Notes under the pieces: model-generated
Told to the model about the DNA's origin: nothing
The model's input: the letters and a program-made list of their open reading frames with translations, nothing else
Database searches by the model: none
Shown here: positions 24,293-35,129 of the stretch, one piece after another
Numbering within the stretch: position 1 is the stretch's first letter
Layout of the letters: each line of letters begins with the position of its first letter
Source: Luzula sylvatica
Taxonomy: Eukaryota; Streptophyta; Magnoliopsida; Poales; Juncaceae
Assembly: GCA_946800325.1 (NCBI GenBank)
Contig: OX326958.1
Location: 568,001-632,000, forward strand
Reading direction: 5' to 3'
DNA: 64,000 nucleotides
Translations under genes and position numbers: made by a program

Positions 24293-25261
24293 TTAAGGTT
24301 GGTCTTCATTGCTGCCACCTGGCACATTTCCATTGGTTCTCTCGATTGGTGACAATCCCGAACCCCCCTCACCTGAAGGATACCACCAATAAGGTTCGGG
24401 AAACTTGATCCCCTTCATGGCAGCAATATCCAACAAACATAATTTCTCGAGATTTGGATCGAGTGGTTTCGACAAAAAATTAATTGCATCCATGATATTT
24501 GCAAATTTTGCAGATTTAACATTGTTCGTGTTGCTATTCATCACCAATGGCTCATTCTCCATCATCCTAAACATTTCTTCTTCTTCTTCTTCTTCTCTTG
24601 ATCTTACTGCTACCGCTGGCAGTACTTGTACCCGTACTGGTACCAGTGCCGGTACTTGTACCCGTACTGGTACTGGTGGCGGTACTTGTACCCGTACTGG
24701 TGGCGGAACTTGTACCCGTACTGGTGCTCTTGCCGGTACTGGTGTTAGATCAATCAGAACAGCACGTGCGAGGTGAATTCCCGTTTGACGAGCTACCATG
24801 TCGTCGAAATCGGTCAAACTAATGTTAGCAAACCTCGGGTATAACACAAAGTTGGGCGACGAGGTGTCATGAAGTGGAATTGAAATTGGAATTGAGGTCC
24901 CAGAGTTGGCGAAGAGCAAGATTTGGCAAGGAATAGAAGACGATAATTTCTTGGAAGAGAACTTGGGAGCAAAGGGGACCATGAGGCGGGCAAAGGCAGC
25001 GCCGACGTCAAGAATGGGGGCGAGAATGGCAGCGTAATATCGGGGCAGGTATCCGATCTTAAGGTAGTCGAGTTTAGGGTAAGTTACGGCGATGGCGTTA
25101 GTATCTGCGAAGTTTAACGGCTCGCGGCAGAACGAGAGGACTTCGGAGGGAGTGAGAATGGGACCATCCTCGGAGAGGTAATAGCGGATTCCCACCACAT
25201 CCGCGTCGATGTATCCTCTCAGTATGCACGGCCCCGCCTCCGCCTCCGCCTCCGCCTCCAT
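24293..25261 (-). CDS. Stand-alone HIRAN-domain protein
   Basis: A single exon encoding 322 residues. Residues about 12-165 match the HIRAN domain found at the N-terminus of HLTF/RAD5-type SNF2 proteins: GYIDADVVGIRYY, then LSFCREPLNF.DTNAIAV, then IGYLPRYYAAILAPILD, then IPCQILLFA. HIRAN binds DNA ends with a 3'-OH in those repair helicases. Here no SNF2 helicase or RING follows. Instead there is a run of V/P repeats (VRVQVPP units, about 175-215), a glutamate run (about 221-227) and a short C-terminal part ending GGSNEDQP. The N-terminal EAEAEAEA comes from a GCC/TCC microsatellite. It may be a truncated paralogue of a RAD5-like gene or an independent HIRAN gene. A DNA-repair role is inference only. 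Confidence 0.75.
   Translation of the reverse strand: MEAEAEAEAGPCILRGYIDADVVGIRYYLSEDGPILTPSEVLSFCREPLNFADTNAIAVTYPKLDYLKIGYLPRYYAAILAPILDVGAAFARLMVPFAPKFSSKKLSSSIPCQILLFANSGTSIPISIPLHDTSSPNFVLYPRFANISLTDFDDMVARQTGIHLARAVLIDLTPVPARAPVRVQVPPPVRVQVPPPVPVRVQVPALVPVRVQVLPAVAVRSREEEEEEEMFRMMENEPLVMNSNTNNVKSAKFANIMDAINFLSKPLDPNLEKLCLLDIAAMKGIKFPEPYWWYPSGEGGSGLSPIERTNGNVPGGSNEDQP
24600..24750. repeat. Coding minisatellite in the HIRAN gene
   Basis: Imperfect tandem units of CGGTACTTGTACCCGTACTGG (about 24-30 bp) encode the VRVQVPP repeats on the minus strand. The antisense open frames here are by-products. Confidence 0.75.
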
Positions 25262-26149
25262 GAATAACTTTTAACTAGAGATCTCGCCGGAGTCACCGGA
25301 GAAGTGAGGAGAGTGGAGACTGGAGACGGATGAAAGTACGAAACCACGGATAACGGGATAAGTCTTAAAGACTCATAACGAACGGTGTTAAGTGGGCTAC
25401 AAATAAATAAATAACAGGCCCAAACCCAAAATCAGCTATGAACTGGACATCTCCGTTTTTTGTTAACTGGAGATGATAGGCCTTCCTTGACCCGAACCGT
25501 CGAGCAAAAGAGAAGAAACTATACTCGTGTGACGAAATCCCAATCTGTTCTTCTTATTATTATGTCTCTAGGGTTTTCTAAAAATCTCTCGATCAATTTC
25601 CTGTACAACATCAAAGGTTGACCCTATTATTTCTCTTTTAACTTCTATTTTTTGTGTGTTTTCGTTCAAATTTCCATTAGGTTTTACTACTTCGTCAAAT
25701 TCAAAGTACTATTATCTTCTATACTCTGATTGTATTCTCTTTGAATTTTTCGTAAAAAATTTGTTTTGGTGATCGAGTTCTTTTTTTTTAGCTCCTTGTT
25801 CTCTTCTGAGTTATTCCCAATTGAATTTGTGAACTTCTTCTCCAGAGCCAATTTGTAATTACTCGATTTTAGGAGGGTGAGAAGAAATATTTTTAATTTT
25901 CCCCTCTTTCAATTGATTTCATTTTCCTGTGATTACTCGATTTTTATCAGTTGATTTAATTTTCCCCTCTTTAGATTCATCTTTTGTTTTAGTTCATTTT
26001 AGAATGTCTACTCGTAGTTTGTGAAGCTCTTTAATCTTCATAATTTGATTATAACTGAAAAATTGATTTAATCTTTGCATGAATCTATGTAATCTCTAAA
26101 CGAAAGCTTAAAGATTGCAGCTTTTTGAGTTAGAATACAAGTTCAAATC
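25262..26149. promoter_or_regulatory. Divergent promoter region between HIRAN and SURP/G-patch genes
   Basis: About 890 bp separate the two divergent start codons. The plus-strand gene probably has a leader intron: ATCAAAG|GTTGAC at about 25617 and GATTGCAG|CTTTTTG at about 26120. Individual motifs are not assigned. Confidence 0.45.
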
Positions 26150-28031
26150 ATGGAGAAGAAGGAACTATTTGCAAATGATGGTTCTTTCATGGAGCGATTC
26201 AAGCAGATGCAAAAGGAAACGGAACAAAAATCCAAACCCCAATCTCAGTCTCAATCTCCAGTCCCCAAAACCGGCACCGCTAAACCAAACTTGGTACCGA
26301 ACAAGAGACCATGGGACTTAAAATCAAACGATAATTCAAAGAAAACAATCCAAGCAAATGGTAAACTTGCTTTTAGCCTGAAATCAAAGTCCAAAATCGT
26401 CACTCCAGTTGTAAAACTCGGTAACGACGAAGAAGAAGAAGACGAAGACGAAAGAACTGGAGGGTCCAGTCAAGAACCATCCAAGCGTCATAAATTTGGC
26501 CCCTCTATTGGTACTGAAAATGGTGGTAATGATTTCATGTTTTCCAGCTTTTCAATAATCCCAATAATAAAAACATTGTTCCATGAAATTCAAAATGAAA
26601 TAAATAATATATAAAGAAGATATTTCTTCTATGTGAATTGCAGCTCGTAGAATAAAGAGGAGGAATGAAATAGAATGGTTTTAACGGTATTTAAATTATT
26701 AACGGTGTTGTTTAAGTGATAATGCAGTAGCAGCGGAGGTGAGAGAAGAGGTGGAGGTGCGGTCACCACCTGGTGATTATACCGTGACGAAGGTGATCGA
26801 CAGGCTGGCGAATCTCGTCGCCAAAAATGGAAGGCAACACGAGCACGTCACTCGTCAGAGAAACCCTGGCGACACCCCTTTCAAGTATAATATATAATTA
26901 TTCTTTTTATCTTTTTTATTATTTCCCCAATTTAATTTTTTAACAATTTGTGTATGAAGGTTTTTATTCGACAAGAATTGCTCGGAATACAAGTATTACG
27001 AGTATAGGCTTTTCGAGGAAGAAAAAGCTCTTGCTCAATCCAAAGAATCTCATTCATCAGGTAAAATGAAATGCTAAAAATGAATCCAAAATACAGGGGC
27101 ATTTTTGTAAATATCCCTAGTAATAACAATACATTGTTTTTCTTCTTCTATAGGTGGGTCCTACAAAGGTAGTGGATCAGGAGGAAATGGTAATGACAAT
27201 AATAATAATAACAAATTGTGTAATATCGAGGGAAATGGAGGACTAAATTGTAATTTGTTGGAAACAGGTGGCGGATCAGGAAGCGGGTCCGCGCCGTCAG
27301 ACCCGGTGGCGATGATGGAATATTACATGAAAAAAGCGGCACAAGAAGAGAAGAAGAAACCTTACAAGCTCTCCAACAGCGAAATGCCTCCTCCTCCTTC
27401 CCTTCTAGGTTATTACATAATTAATAATTCCCAATAATTAATTAACTAATTTAATAATATTTTTCCATGACGAGTAGTCGCGTCAGGATCGGGAGGGAAG
27501 AGAGGACACCACATGGGCGATTTCATCCCGCAAGAAGAATTAGTTAAATTCATGGCGCAGTGCAACGACGTGGCTGCGCAGAAGTCTACGCAGGAGGCGA
27601 CAGAGAAAGCCAAAATCCAAGCTGATAATATCGGCCACAAACTCTTGTCCAAAATGGGTTGGAAAGAAGGTAATCTTTTAATTTTTAATTTCGCAACGTA
27701 TTAATTATTGTGCGGAATTGAAATAGTTGGGTAATGGAATTGCAGGGGAAGGACTGGGGAGCGGGAAAGGCGGAAGATCTGATCCTGTAACGGCAGGGGA
27801 CGTGAAGAAGGATAATCTGGGAGTGGGTGCGGTGCAACCTGGTGAGGTTACCTCCGAAGATGATATTTACGAACAGTACAAGAAACGTATGATGCTTGGT
27901 TATCGTCACCGCCCTAATCCTCTGGTACGTACTGCCTAACTAACTATTTTATTTTACTCGAATTATTAAAATTAATTTTTGGTTTTTTGTTTTTTGTTTT
28001 GCAGGGTAATCCAAGGAAGTCTTATTATTGA
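26150..28031 (+). CDS. SURP and G-patch domain protein (SUGP1-like splicing factor)
   Basis: Seven exons join in frame: 26150-26525, 26728-26884, 26960-27060, 27154-27408, 27478-27669, 27746-27924 and 28005-28031, giving 428 residues. The N-terminus is Lys/Ser-rich with an acidic run (about 93-101). A SURP module spans about 148-205 (VIDRLANLVAKNG, then the FLFDKN..YYEYRLFEEE block). A Gly/Asn-rich linker follows, then a G-patch at about 346-390 (IGHKLLSKMGWKEGEGLGSG), which recruits and activates a DEAH-box helicase in the spliceosome. The architecture matches plant SUGP1-like proteins, such as the Arabidopsis SWAP/SURP plus G-patch protein, acting in the nucleus on pre-mRNA. The last exon is only nine codons. 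Exon 1's donor (GGTG|GTAATG) is the least certain junction. Confidence 0.85.
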
Positions 28032-28979
28032 TGTTTATGAGTTTTGTAATGATTCGAGTTTAATTGTGGTTCTCGGCTTTGTTTAAAGTATATCTGATTC
28101 GAGTTTATTTGTCTGAATTTGAATTGGAGCCCATGATTTTTTTGTTGGTATGTAGAACATAGTGAATGAATGAGTTGTATGTTACGCATATGATGACAGA
28201 GATGGATGAGATAAGAAACGGGGCAGGTATATTATCTGTCTCCGAGACCAGGAATGCGATTGTGTGGTGTCAGCTTGCAATAATGTGTCTTCAAGGGACC
28301 AGCCCTAATAAGCAAACAAGTCCTCGATGGGAATGGGAATGGTAATGGGATGGATCAACAAAATGAATCTAGATCATAAGTTGCCCAATAAAATATTATC
28401 AAAATGGGTACTTGTAAAACCAACATGTCTGCCCTTTAAAAGGCCCTACTACTGGAATATGATAATTGATAAACCTCTTTAAAATATACATCCTTAACTT
28501 ATTCACATCTAATTTATCTGAAAAAATAATGGAATGATAAACCTATCTAAACTGGATATTATGTACTCTTTTACAGATTTTTTATATTTTGGGGGAGATT
28601 TAGCATATGAATATTTTAATTTTGTTGTTGTATCTCCTGTCCAGTCTTTAAAAGACAGAACATGTTAATTTTGTAATATTCGTAATAATGTTTTGTTGTG
28701 ACATGTATGTATACATGTATGTATGCTACAGATAAAAAGAAATTCCTAACAAGTTTGTAGATTAGAGGAAGGTTGCTTTTAGGTGTAGGACTGTAGGACC
28801 ACATAATTTTTATGAGTTCCTTGTAACTTTGAACTACAGTTTGGGAATCTTTTCAGGGGGCCTAGACCTAGACCAACACGAAATGGAAATTGAAGTTGAA
28901 AATTAAAAATGAAATTTTGAATTAAATTGAAAGTGAAAGTGAAAGAATTTCTCCCCCGATGAATGCTGAGTGCTGAATG

Positions 28980-29019
<40 letters not shown>

Positions 29020-30076
29020 CAGGTAGATTACAAAAGAAAATCATAATGCACATGAAAACTGACGCAAGTGAGAAAGAAGCCAAGTTATAGCAGCTAGCTT
29101 GCAGGACTGTTCGTTGTTCGTTCGTTCATTCATTCATTCAATTCATTCATTCATATAGATACATATATAGGCATAGGCATAGGCATATACCCTATCACTG
29201 GGAAGGTGGGGGCATAGATAAGGAAGTGATGCTTTTTGTCTGCTCTCCTGGTCCCTCTCCCTCATGAATCATTTCCTATCATTATCCTCCTCCTGCCTAC
29301 TCCTATACGTGCACATTTCTAGTTCTAATTCTCTCCATGCAATTTTCCACTTACCTTTTTGTTAACTAATATGCATATCAATTAACATGTTCAGACTTGA
29401 GTGTACATTCATTCTATTTCTATTATTAATCACTACTGCTGCTGTCTTGGACTCTTGTTAAATACAAAATAAATCTCTTTTCATGAGAATGTAATTCTTC
29501 AATTCCTTCCTACCAAGATTCCTCTTTTCGAATTCAATCATTACACAATTATTATGGGTGATCCATGCACGTCTTGTCTCGCCAATCAATTACTCCTCTC
29601 TTACACATATATATATACAGTTCATACTTGAGTATATATTACTTGCATTTTATATTTTCTACGGGGATTGTTTTTCAAGCCGTCCCATATTATATAAAGA
29701 ATATAAAAAAATAATTGTGTATTTATCGGCGACGAATCTTAAACATATTTGTCGTGCGGGATATAATCAAACCAAATAGTAATCTAGAAAAAAAAAATCT
29801 TAGAGAAAACAGTATATATAAATTCTGATTTAAACACTCTCAATACACTAAAATTTTCGTAATATATAGTACTGATCCAAAAAAAATTGGGGGACCAAGC
29901 CCTCCCCGGCCTCCACCATACCCAACCCCACTCCCGCATCACCCTAAAGGTAATAATGTTCTTAGGCCAAAATAATGATTCCAGTGCAAATGCTTGTGTG
30001 TACCCGCCGTTGTTTGTTTATTGCTATAATTGGTTTACCTATTTTATAATTATTCATCATACAACATTGTATGTGC

Positions 30077-30078
<2 letters not shown>
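28032..30078. other. Intergenic DNA with microsatellites, no gene seen
   Basis: Contains a GA repeat at about 28985-29018 and an ATTC/TTCG tetranucleotide run at about 29110-29155. No supported coding frame. Confidence 0.5.

Positions 30079-30156
<78 letters not shown>
30079..30156. repeat. (TA)39 microsatellite
   Basis: Uninterrupted TA dinucleotide repeat of 78 bp. Open frames through it are translations of the repeat. Confidence 0.95.
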
Positions 30157-30159
<3 letters not shown>

Positions 30160-30394
30160 GCTTGTTAAGGAGAATCTAAAAAAATAATCCACGCGTGCAA
30201 AATATACTGATGAAACTAGCAAAATATATTATAAAAAATAGCAAAATATACTGATGAATCCAATATGTTAACATAGTTAAAATTGAGAATAAATAATACA
30301 TTTTCAATGGTATATTTTGATAAATACAAGAATATATTTTGTTAATTTCAATAGTATATTTTGGTTTTTGGATTTTTTTTATGGATTCTTGTTA

Positions 30395-30537
<143 letters not shown>

Positions 30538-30817
30538 AAATTGACCATGAATTGTAAAACTGCTCATACGTCATCAAAATACGTGATTACGATAGTAAAC
30601 TCGTAAAACTTAAAAAATATACTTGTAAATGTCAGTCATATATATATGAGATTTCTATGATGGATAAGATATATATGAGGCAACATATTATGCTCACTGG
30701 TATATTTGTACATAAGATGATCGTGTTTTAATGATCATGGACATGAAGATACATATTAGAGACTACATATTGATATAACCATCTTATAAAAAATACATGA
30801 TTTAGTCATTATATATA

Positions 30818-31640
30818 CTAGGATAACACTCGCGCTGCGCGGCAAGTATGTTAATTATATTTTCATTTTAATACAATGTATTAATTTTCATCATCTCCAA
30901 ATAAAATTATTATAACATTATATTACTCTAATCATATTTGTTAGAACTCATTTATGTATATAATCGTGCAAACTATATATTTTATGATTAAATTATGCTT
31001 AGGTAGAAAATAGCTTATTTTTATCAAACATTAATAAATATATCAGTACAACAATATAATCACATATGAGGTATTATATATATACCTCATAACAATAGTT
31101 CAAACATAAAAAAATATATCACTGTTGCTCACAATAGTTCATGCAATACAAAATATCAAACATTGAACCATGCAATTAATCTATACACTTAAATAATTAG
31201 AGAGTAATTAAAGAGTAACATCGTAATTTCTTTAAGGAAAAGTATAATACAAAATTATATATAATATCATACGGTATTTTTAAATTTATAACTTCAAAAA
31301 GAACAATAATAATCGATATATTTTCATGAGTTTAAGAAATTATTTATATTTTAATAGGTAAAAAATTCTACTTTTGCAATAATATTTTTGTAAAAATTTA
31401 GTATTAAAGTTGTTTAAAGAAAAACACAAAAATAACATGCTTAGCATTATTTAGGTTTCTTATTATTGTATATTTTTTAAATAATAATTATTAAAATTGA
31501 ATTACATTGCAAATTTGTACATGATATCTTCATAAATTCAAATTAGAGAAAATATCATGCATGAATTATATTAGTATGGATGTCAAAATAAACAAAAAAT
31601 GAATATATTTAACGAATTTTAAAATTAAAGTTCTTGAAAT
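30818..31640 (-). mobile_element. Helitron-like element, 3' end at left
   Basis: On the minus strand the sequence ends GCCGCGCAGCGCGAGTGTTATC-CTAG followed by T (hairpin at 30843-30831, CTAG at 30821-30818), the arrangement of a Helitron 3' terminus. The adjoining AT-rich DNA resembles in reverse the sequence before the plus-strand terminus at 37543. The 5' terminus is not identified, so the right limit is a guess. Confidence 0.4.
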
Positions 31641-32135
31641 ATTTAACGAAGTATACTAGTACGGTTGTATATTACTTCTTTCATGATTCACACACTCAGA
31701 ATCGATGACGCATCCCTCATTCGCTGCGCGAGGCGCGGGGCCGTCGATTTCCCAACAGTTAAATATCAAGGAAAATTAATTTTGACATTTCTTGACCTGA
31801 GAGTGTCATTTCAATAATTTCATAACTATGATGATTATTGTTTTAATTTTTTCTATGAGTAAAAAATCCCTTTTTCATACAAAAACATTTTTCAAAAGAC
31901 CATGTTTCTGCATTTGATTATGTATTGAGTGATTTCACGAGGACACTCGCCACTCGGGACTGAATTCCAACAACTCTACACAACTCTGTCCAAGCAGTCG
32001 TGTGTCTCATCCCAGCCCCAGCCGCCGTACAATTATGTGCCGCCTCAAGATACTACTTCTCCGTGGCACCCTAGCCGTTCGACTGCATTTCTTTCTGTGG
32101 CAAACCCCAGTCTGAATCAGCCAAATCATAACCCC

Positions 32136-32990
32136 TAACCAAGAGTGTAATTGTATCAGACAATACTGATAGGTGAAGAAAATACAGTTTTGGATCAACG
32201 GCAAAAGAGTATGTACAACGACACACGAACATACGCGTTCGAGAAGACGGATGAATGCGCAATAGGATTGTGCATAAATGGGCGAAATTACACTGTGCGT
32301 CATGACGCACAATATGGTGCGTCACGACGCACCTAGTGTAATAAGTCTGCAATGATTGGGGACTTACCCAAATCCGGAAATTTACAACCTTGCGTCATGA
32401 CGGACCATATGGTGCGTCATGACGATATGGTGCGTAATTTGTCCAGAGACTTATTGGTATTGGTGCGTCATGACGGACCATATGGTGCATCATGACGGAC
32501 CAAGGATAAAACTTGTTTTGAGGCAGATTTTATTACACACTAAATGGTGGGTCCAATATGTGTCTTTTGGGTGTCCTTATCCTATTACATATGAATAAGA
32601 TAATTTTTCTCTCCTGGCCAATCCAATTCAATCATTCATTCTATCAAGGAGTTGAAATAGTGCGAAGGAAAAAGAGAGAAAGAGAAAAGAGTTTTCTCGG
32701 GTTTTAGAGAATCGAAAGCAATCAAGCAAGTTCGTCGGTGCATCGTCTAGGCAGTTGCACGCGCGACCGAGGTGCTACGACTCACGGTGGATCCGAGTAG
32801 AGGAGCGACACTTGTGGCTCTTCGTTGTGATCAAATCGAAGGAGCAAGAACCGTCAACGAAGTGGTGGAAAACGTGTGAGCGTGGAACGCGCGTTTTGTT
32901 ACCAACGTAACAAGGAGAAATGAGGATAAGCGATCAACTCGTCGAGCGTGATCAATTTCACGCCAGTAATTGACTATCATACTTTGCATC
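32136..32990 (+). mobile_element. Possible LTR or leader of an unidentified retrotransposon
   Basis: Higher GC than its surroundings. It holds about seven copies of the palindromic block GTGCGTCATGACGCAC or half-variants with GGACCATATGG (32290-32505), a TATA-like region with CATATGAATAAGATAA near 32590, and a purine-rich stretch after 32660. This order (repeated upstream motifs, TATA, transcribed leader) is LTR-like, but I found no matching partner copy, primer site or coding region. Confidence 0.3.
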
Positions 32991-35019
32991 GTACCCTCGA
33001 AGTCGAGACATGATCTCGAGTTATGGGAACCGGACCGGGCCTACATATCCGCTGCGCGGACCCGGAGACGGGACAATCCCCTTCACTAGGTTGTATGGCC
33101 ATGGCTATAGATCTAGAGTTTAGAACTTTGGATTTATGTAATATATTTATTAGAAAAGAAATACATAGCAATGTCGCTCTTCATATTGACTTTCACTCCC
33201 AAATATATAGAACATAATATCTAGTAAATTAGTGATAAATCTATGTTGTACGGATAGCGTATCCGATACGATACGGTTACAATGATACAATATTTTTCAA
33301 AGGATTTAAGATACTGTACAAATACAACAATACGGATACGTTCAAATTTTTGAAATATTCGCGCAACATAAGTGATAACCGATAAATGTGTACCGGTAAA
33401 GTAGTGGTAGAGTAGAGCTATAGCTACTTAAATTTGAAAACACTGTATAATCATTCTACTCTTCTCCACCATAGCAGGGGTAAACTTGTTATTAAGTATT
33501 TATCCATATTTTCAGTTTGCACACATTTCTAATTCTCCTCATAAATTCACATCATTATAATTATTCGTGATTATTGATCATTTATGATACGACTTCATCT
33601 TATATATTTATTTGTTTTTCTAATAAATATTTTTTTTGTGATAATTTGCATGTCTTAATTTGAATTGTTAGATTAGATGTTACGAGGTGGTTTGATCTTA
33701 TTTATTATTATATTTGCTAGATATTCGAATATCATATTCTATGTAGTAATTAGCACGCCATTATTTTATAAAAAAAATGTCCATGTCATCTCCTTAACTT
33801 TGCCATATTTGATATTTTAAATCAAAAATCATAAGATTAAATCAAACGATTCATATTGAATGTAATGTTCACATCGGAAAGGGATATGAAAATTTTTATT
33901 AAATTATTTTTTGACATGCACTAGTTATACAATTTTGATATGTATTTAAAAAAATTATTAACCTTAAATATTTCTCACACATTGTCTCTTTCTCTTTCAA
34001 TCAATGATTTTTTTTTATTGTGACATTATTTTTTTCTTGTAGGTAATATTAATAATATTTTCAGAACTTTAATTTTAAAATTTCATCAGATATATTCACT
34101 TGAGTTTTCTTCTTATTTTAATATCCATATTTTTTTAGTCCATAAATAAATTTTCCCCGAATTTGAATTTGTGGACATATTAAGAAAATGTAATGCAAAA
34201 AGATATATATTTAATATTTAAATAATTGAATTGTAAATATTATTATTATTATAAAGTCATAATAGTAAGAATCATATGTAATAATAAAAAAGTTATATTT
34301 GTTTTTTTATTTAAACAAAAATATAAACAACTTCTTGAACTTATAAACATATACCAAATTCTTAAACACAAAAACATATACCAAATACTATTGTTATTTT
34401 TGAAGTGGTAAATTCAAAAAACCATATAATGTCATATGAATTTTAAAATTTTTTTGCCTAGTCACATTTGGATTGTTCTTAAAATTATTTTCATTTTTAT
34501 ATGCTATAATGTGTATAATTTTCGTTGCATTTTAGATCAATAAAAAAATTATCTGCACTGTATAAATGTTGTGTGCGGTGACTACATATGTCGAATAATT
34601 CATTTTTTTTTATATTTAATATTGTATGAACTATTGTGAACAACAATGATATATTTTTTGCGATAGTTTTTTTTCGTAAAATTGTGTTATGCATATTATA
34701 TTTGTATTAATATCTGATAAAAAAAAATGAGCTAGTTTCTGCTATAACATAAAATAATCATAAAAAATATACATGTTTATACAGAACCACCCGAGTCCTT
34801 ATAATATAACGAGACTAAAACAATGTGAAATATTTTATTTTGAAATAATATTATCATTATCATCATAAAAATTAACGCTCCAATTATCGTGCTCACGGTA
34901 AATGCTGATACGAAACGATTGCTTCCACATAGAAAATTGGCAATTTTAATTTAAGCTTGGTTAATTATATTACTTCTTTCGCTCTCTTCGGATCCAGCCA
35001 TCTTTTACTCCTCAACAGT

Positions 35020-35021
<2 letters not shown>

Positions 35022-35068
<47 letters not shown>
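35022..35068. repeat. CT repeat upstream of the WIP gene
   Basis: About 23 CT units ending about 60 bp before the WIP start codon, in the presumed 5' leader or core promoter, where plant genes often carry pyrimidine patches. Confidence 0.85.
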
Positions 35069-35071
<3 letters not shown>

Positions 35072-35129
35072 TTAGTACACATGAACATACACAGCCTCTC
35101 CAATCCAACAAGCAACCCTAAACCTAGCC

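Larger units (their letters stand above)
31641..35129. other. Intergenic DNA with LTR-like and repeat segments
   Basis: Apart from the palindrome-rich LTR-like segment annotated separately, this is AT-rich. About 34080-34560 is a diverged relative of 36840-37280. A 69-codon frame at 31929-32138 has Pro/Gln-rich content without recognisable similarity and is not called. Confidence 0.4.

Noticed and set aside
24405..24822. Thr/Gly- and Val/Leu-rich plus-strand frames opposite the HIRAN gene
   Set aside because: Mirror translations of the VRVQVPP minisatellite.
31929..32138. 69-codon Pro/Gln/Ser-rich frame next to the LTR-like segment
   Set aside because: No recognisable domain, no partner exon and no clear promoter; could be chance.
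32977..33217. Overlapping 64-codon frames on both strands around a TCCGCTGCGCGGA palindrome
   Set aside because: Both depend on the local higher GC and lack any recognisable motif.
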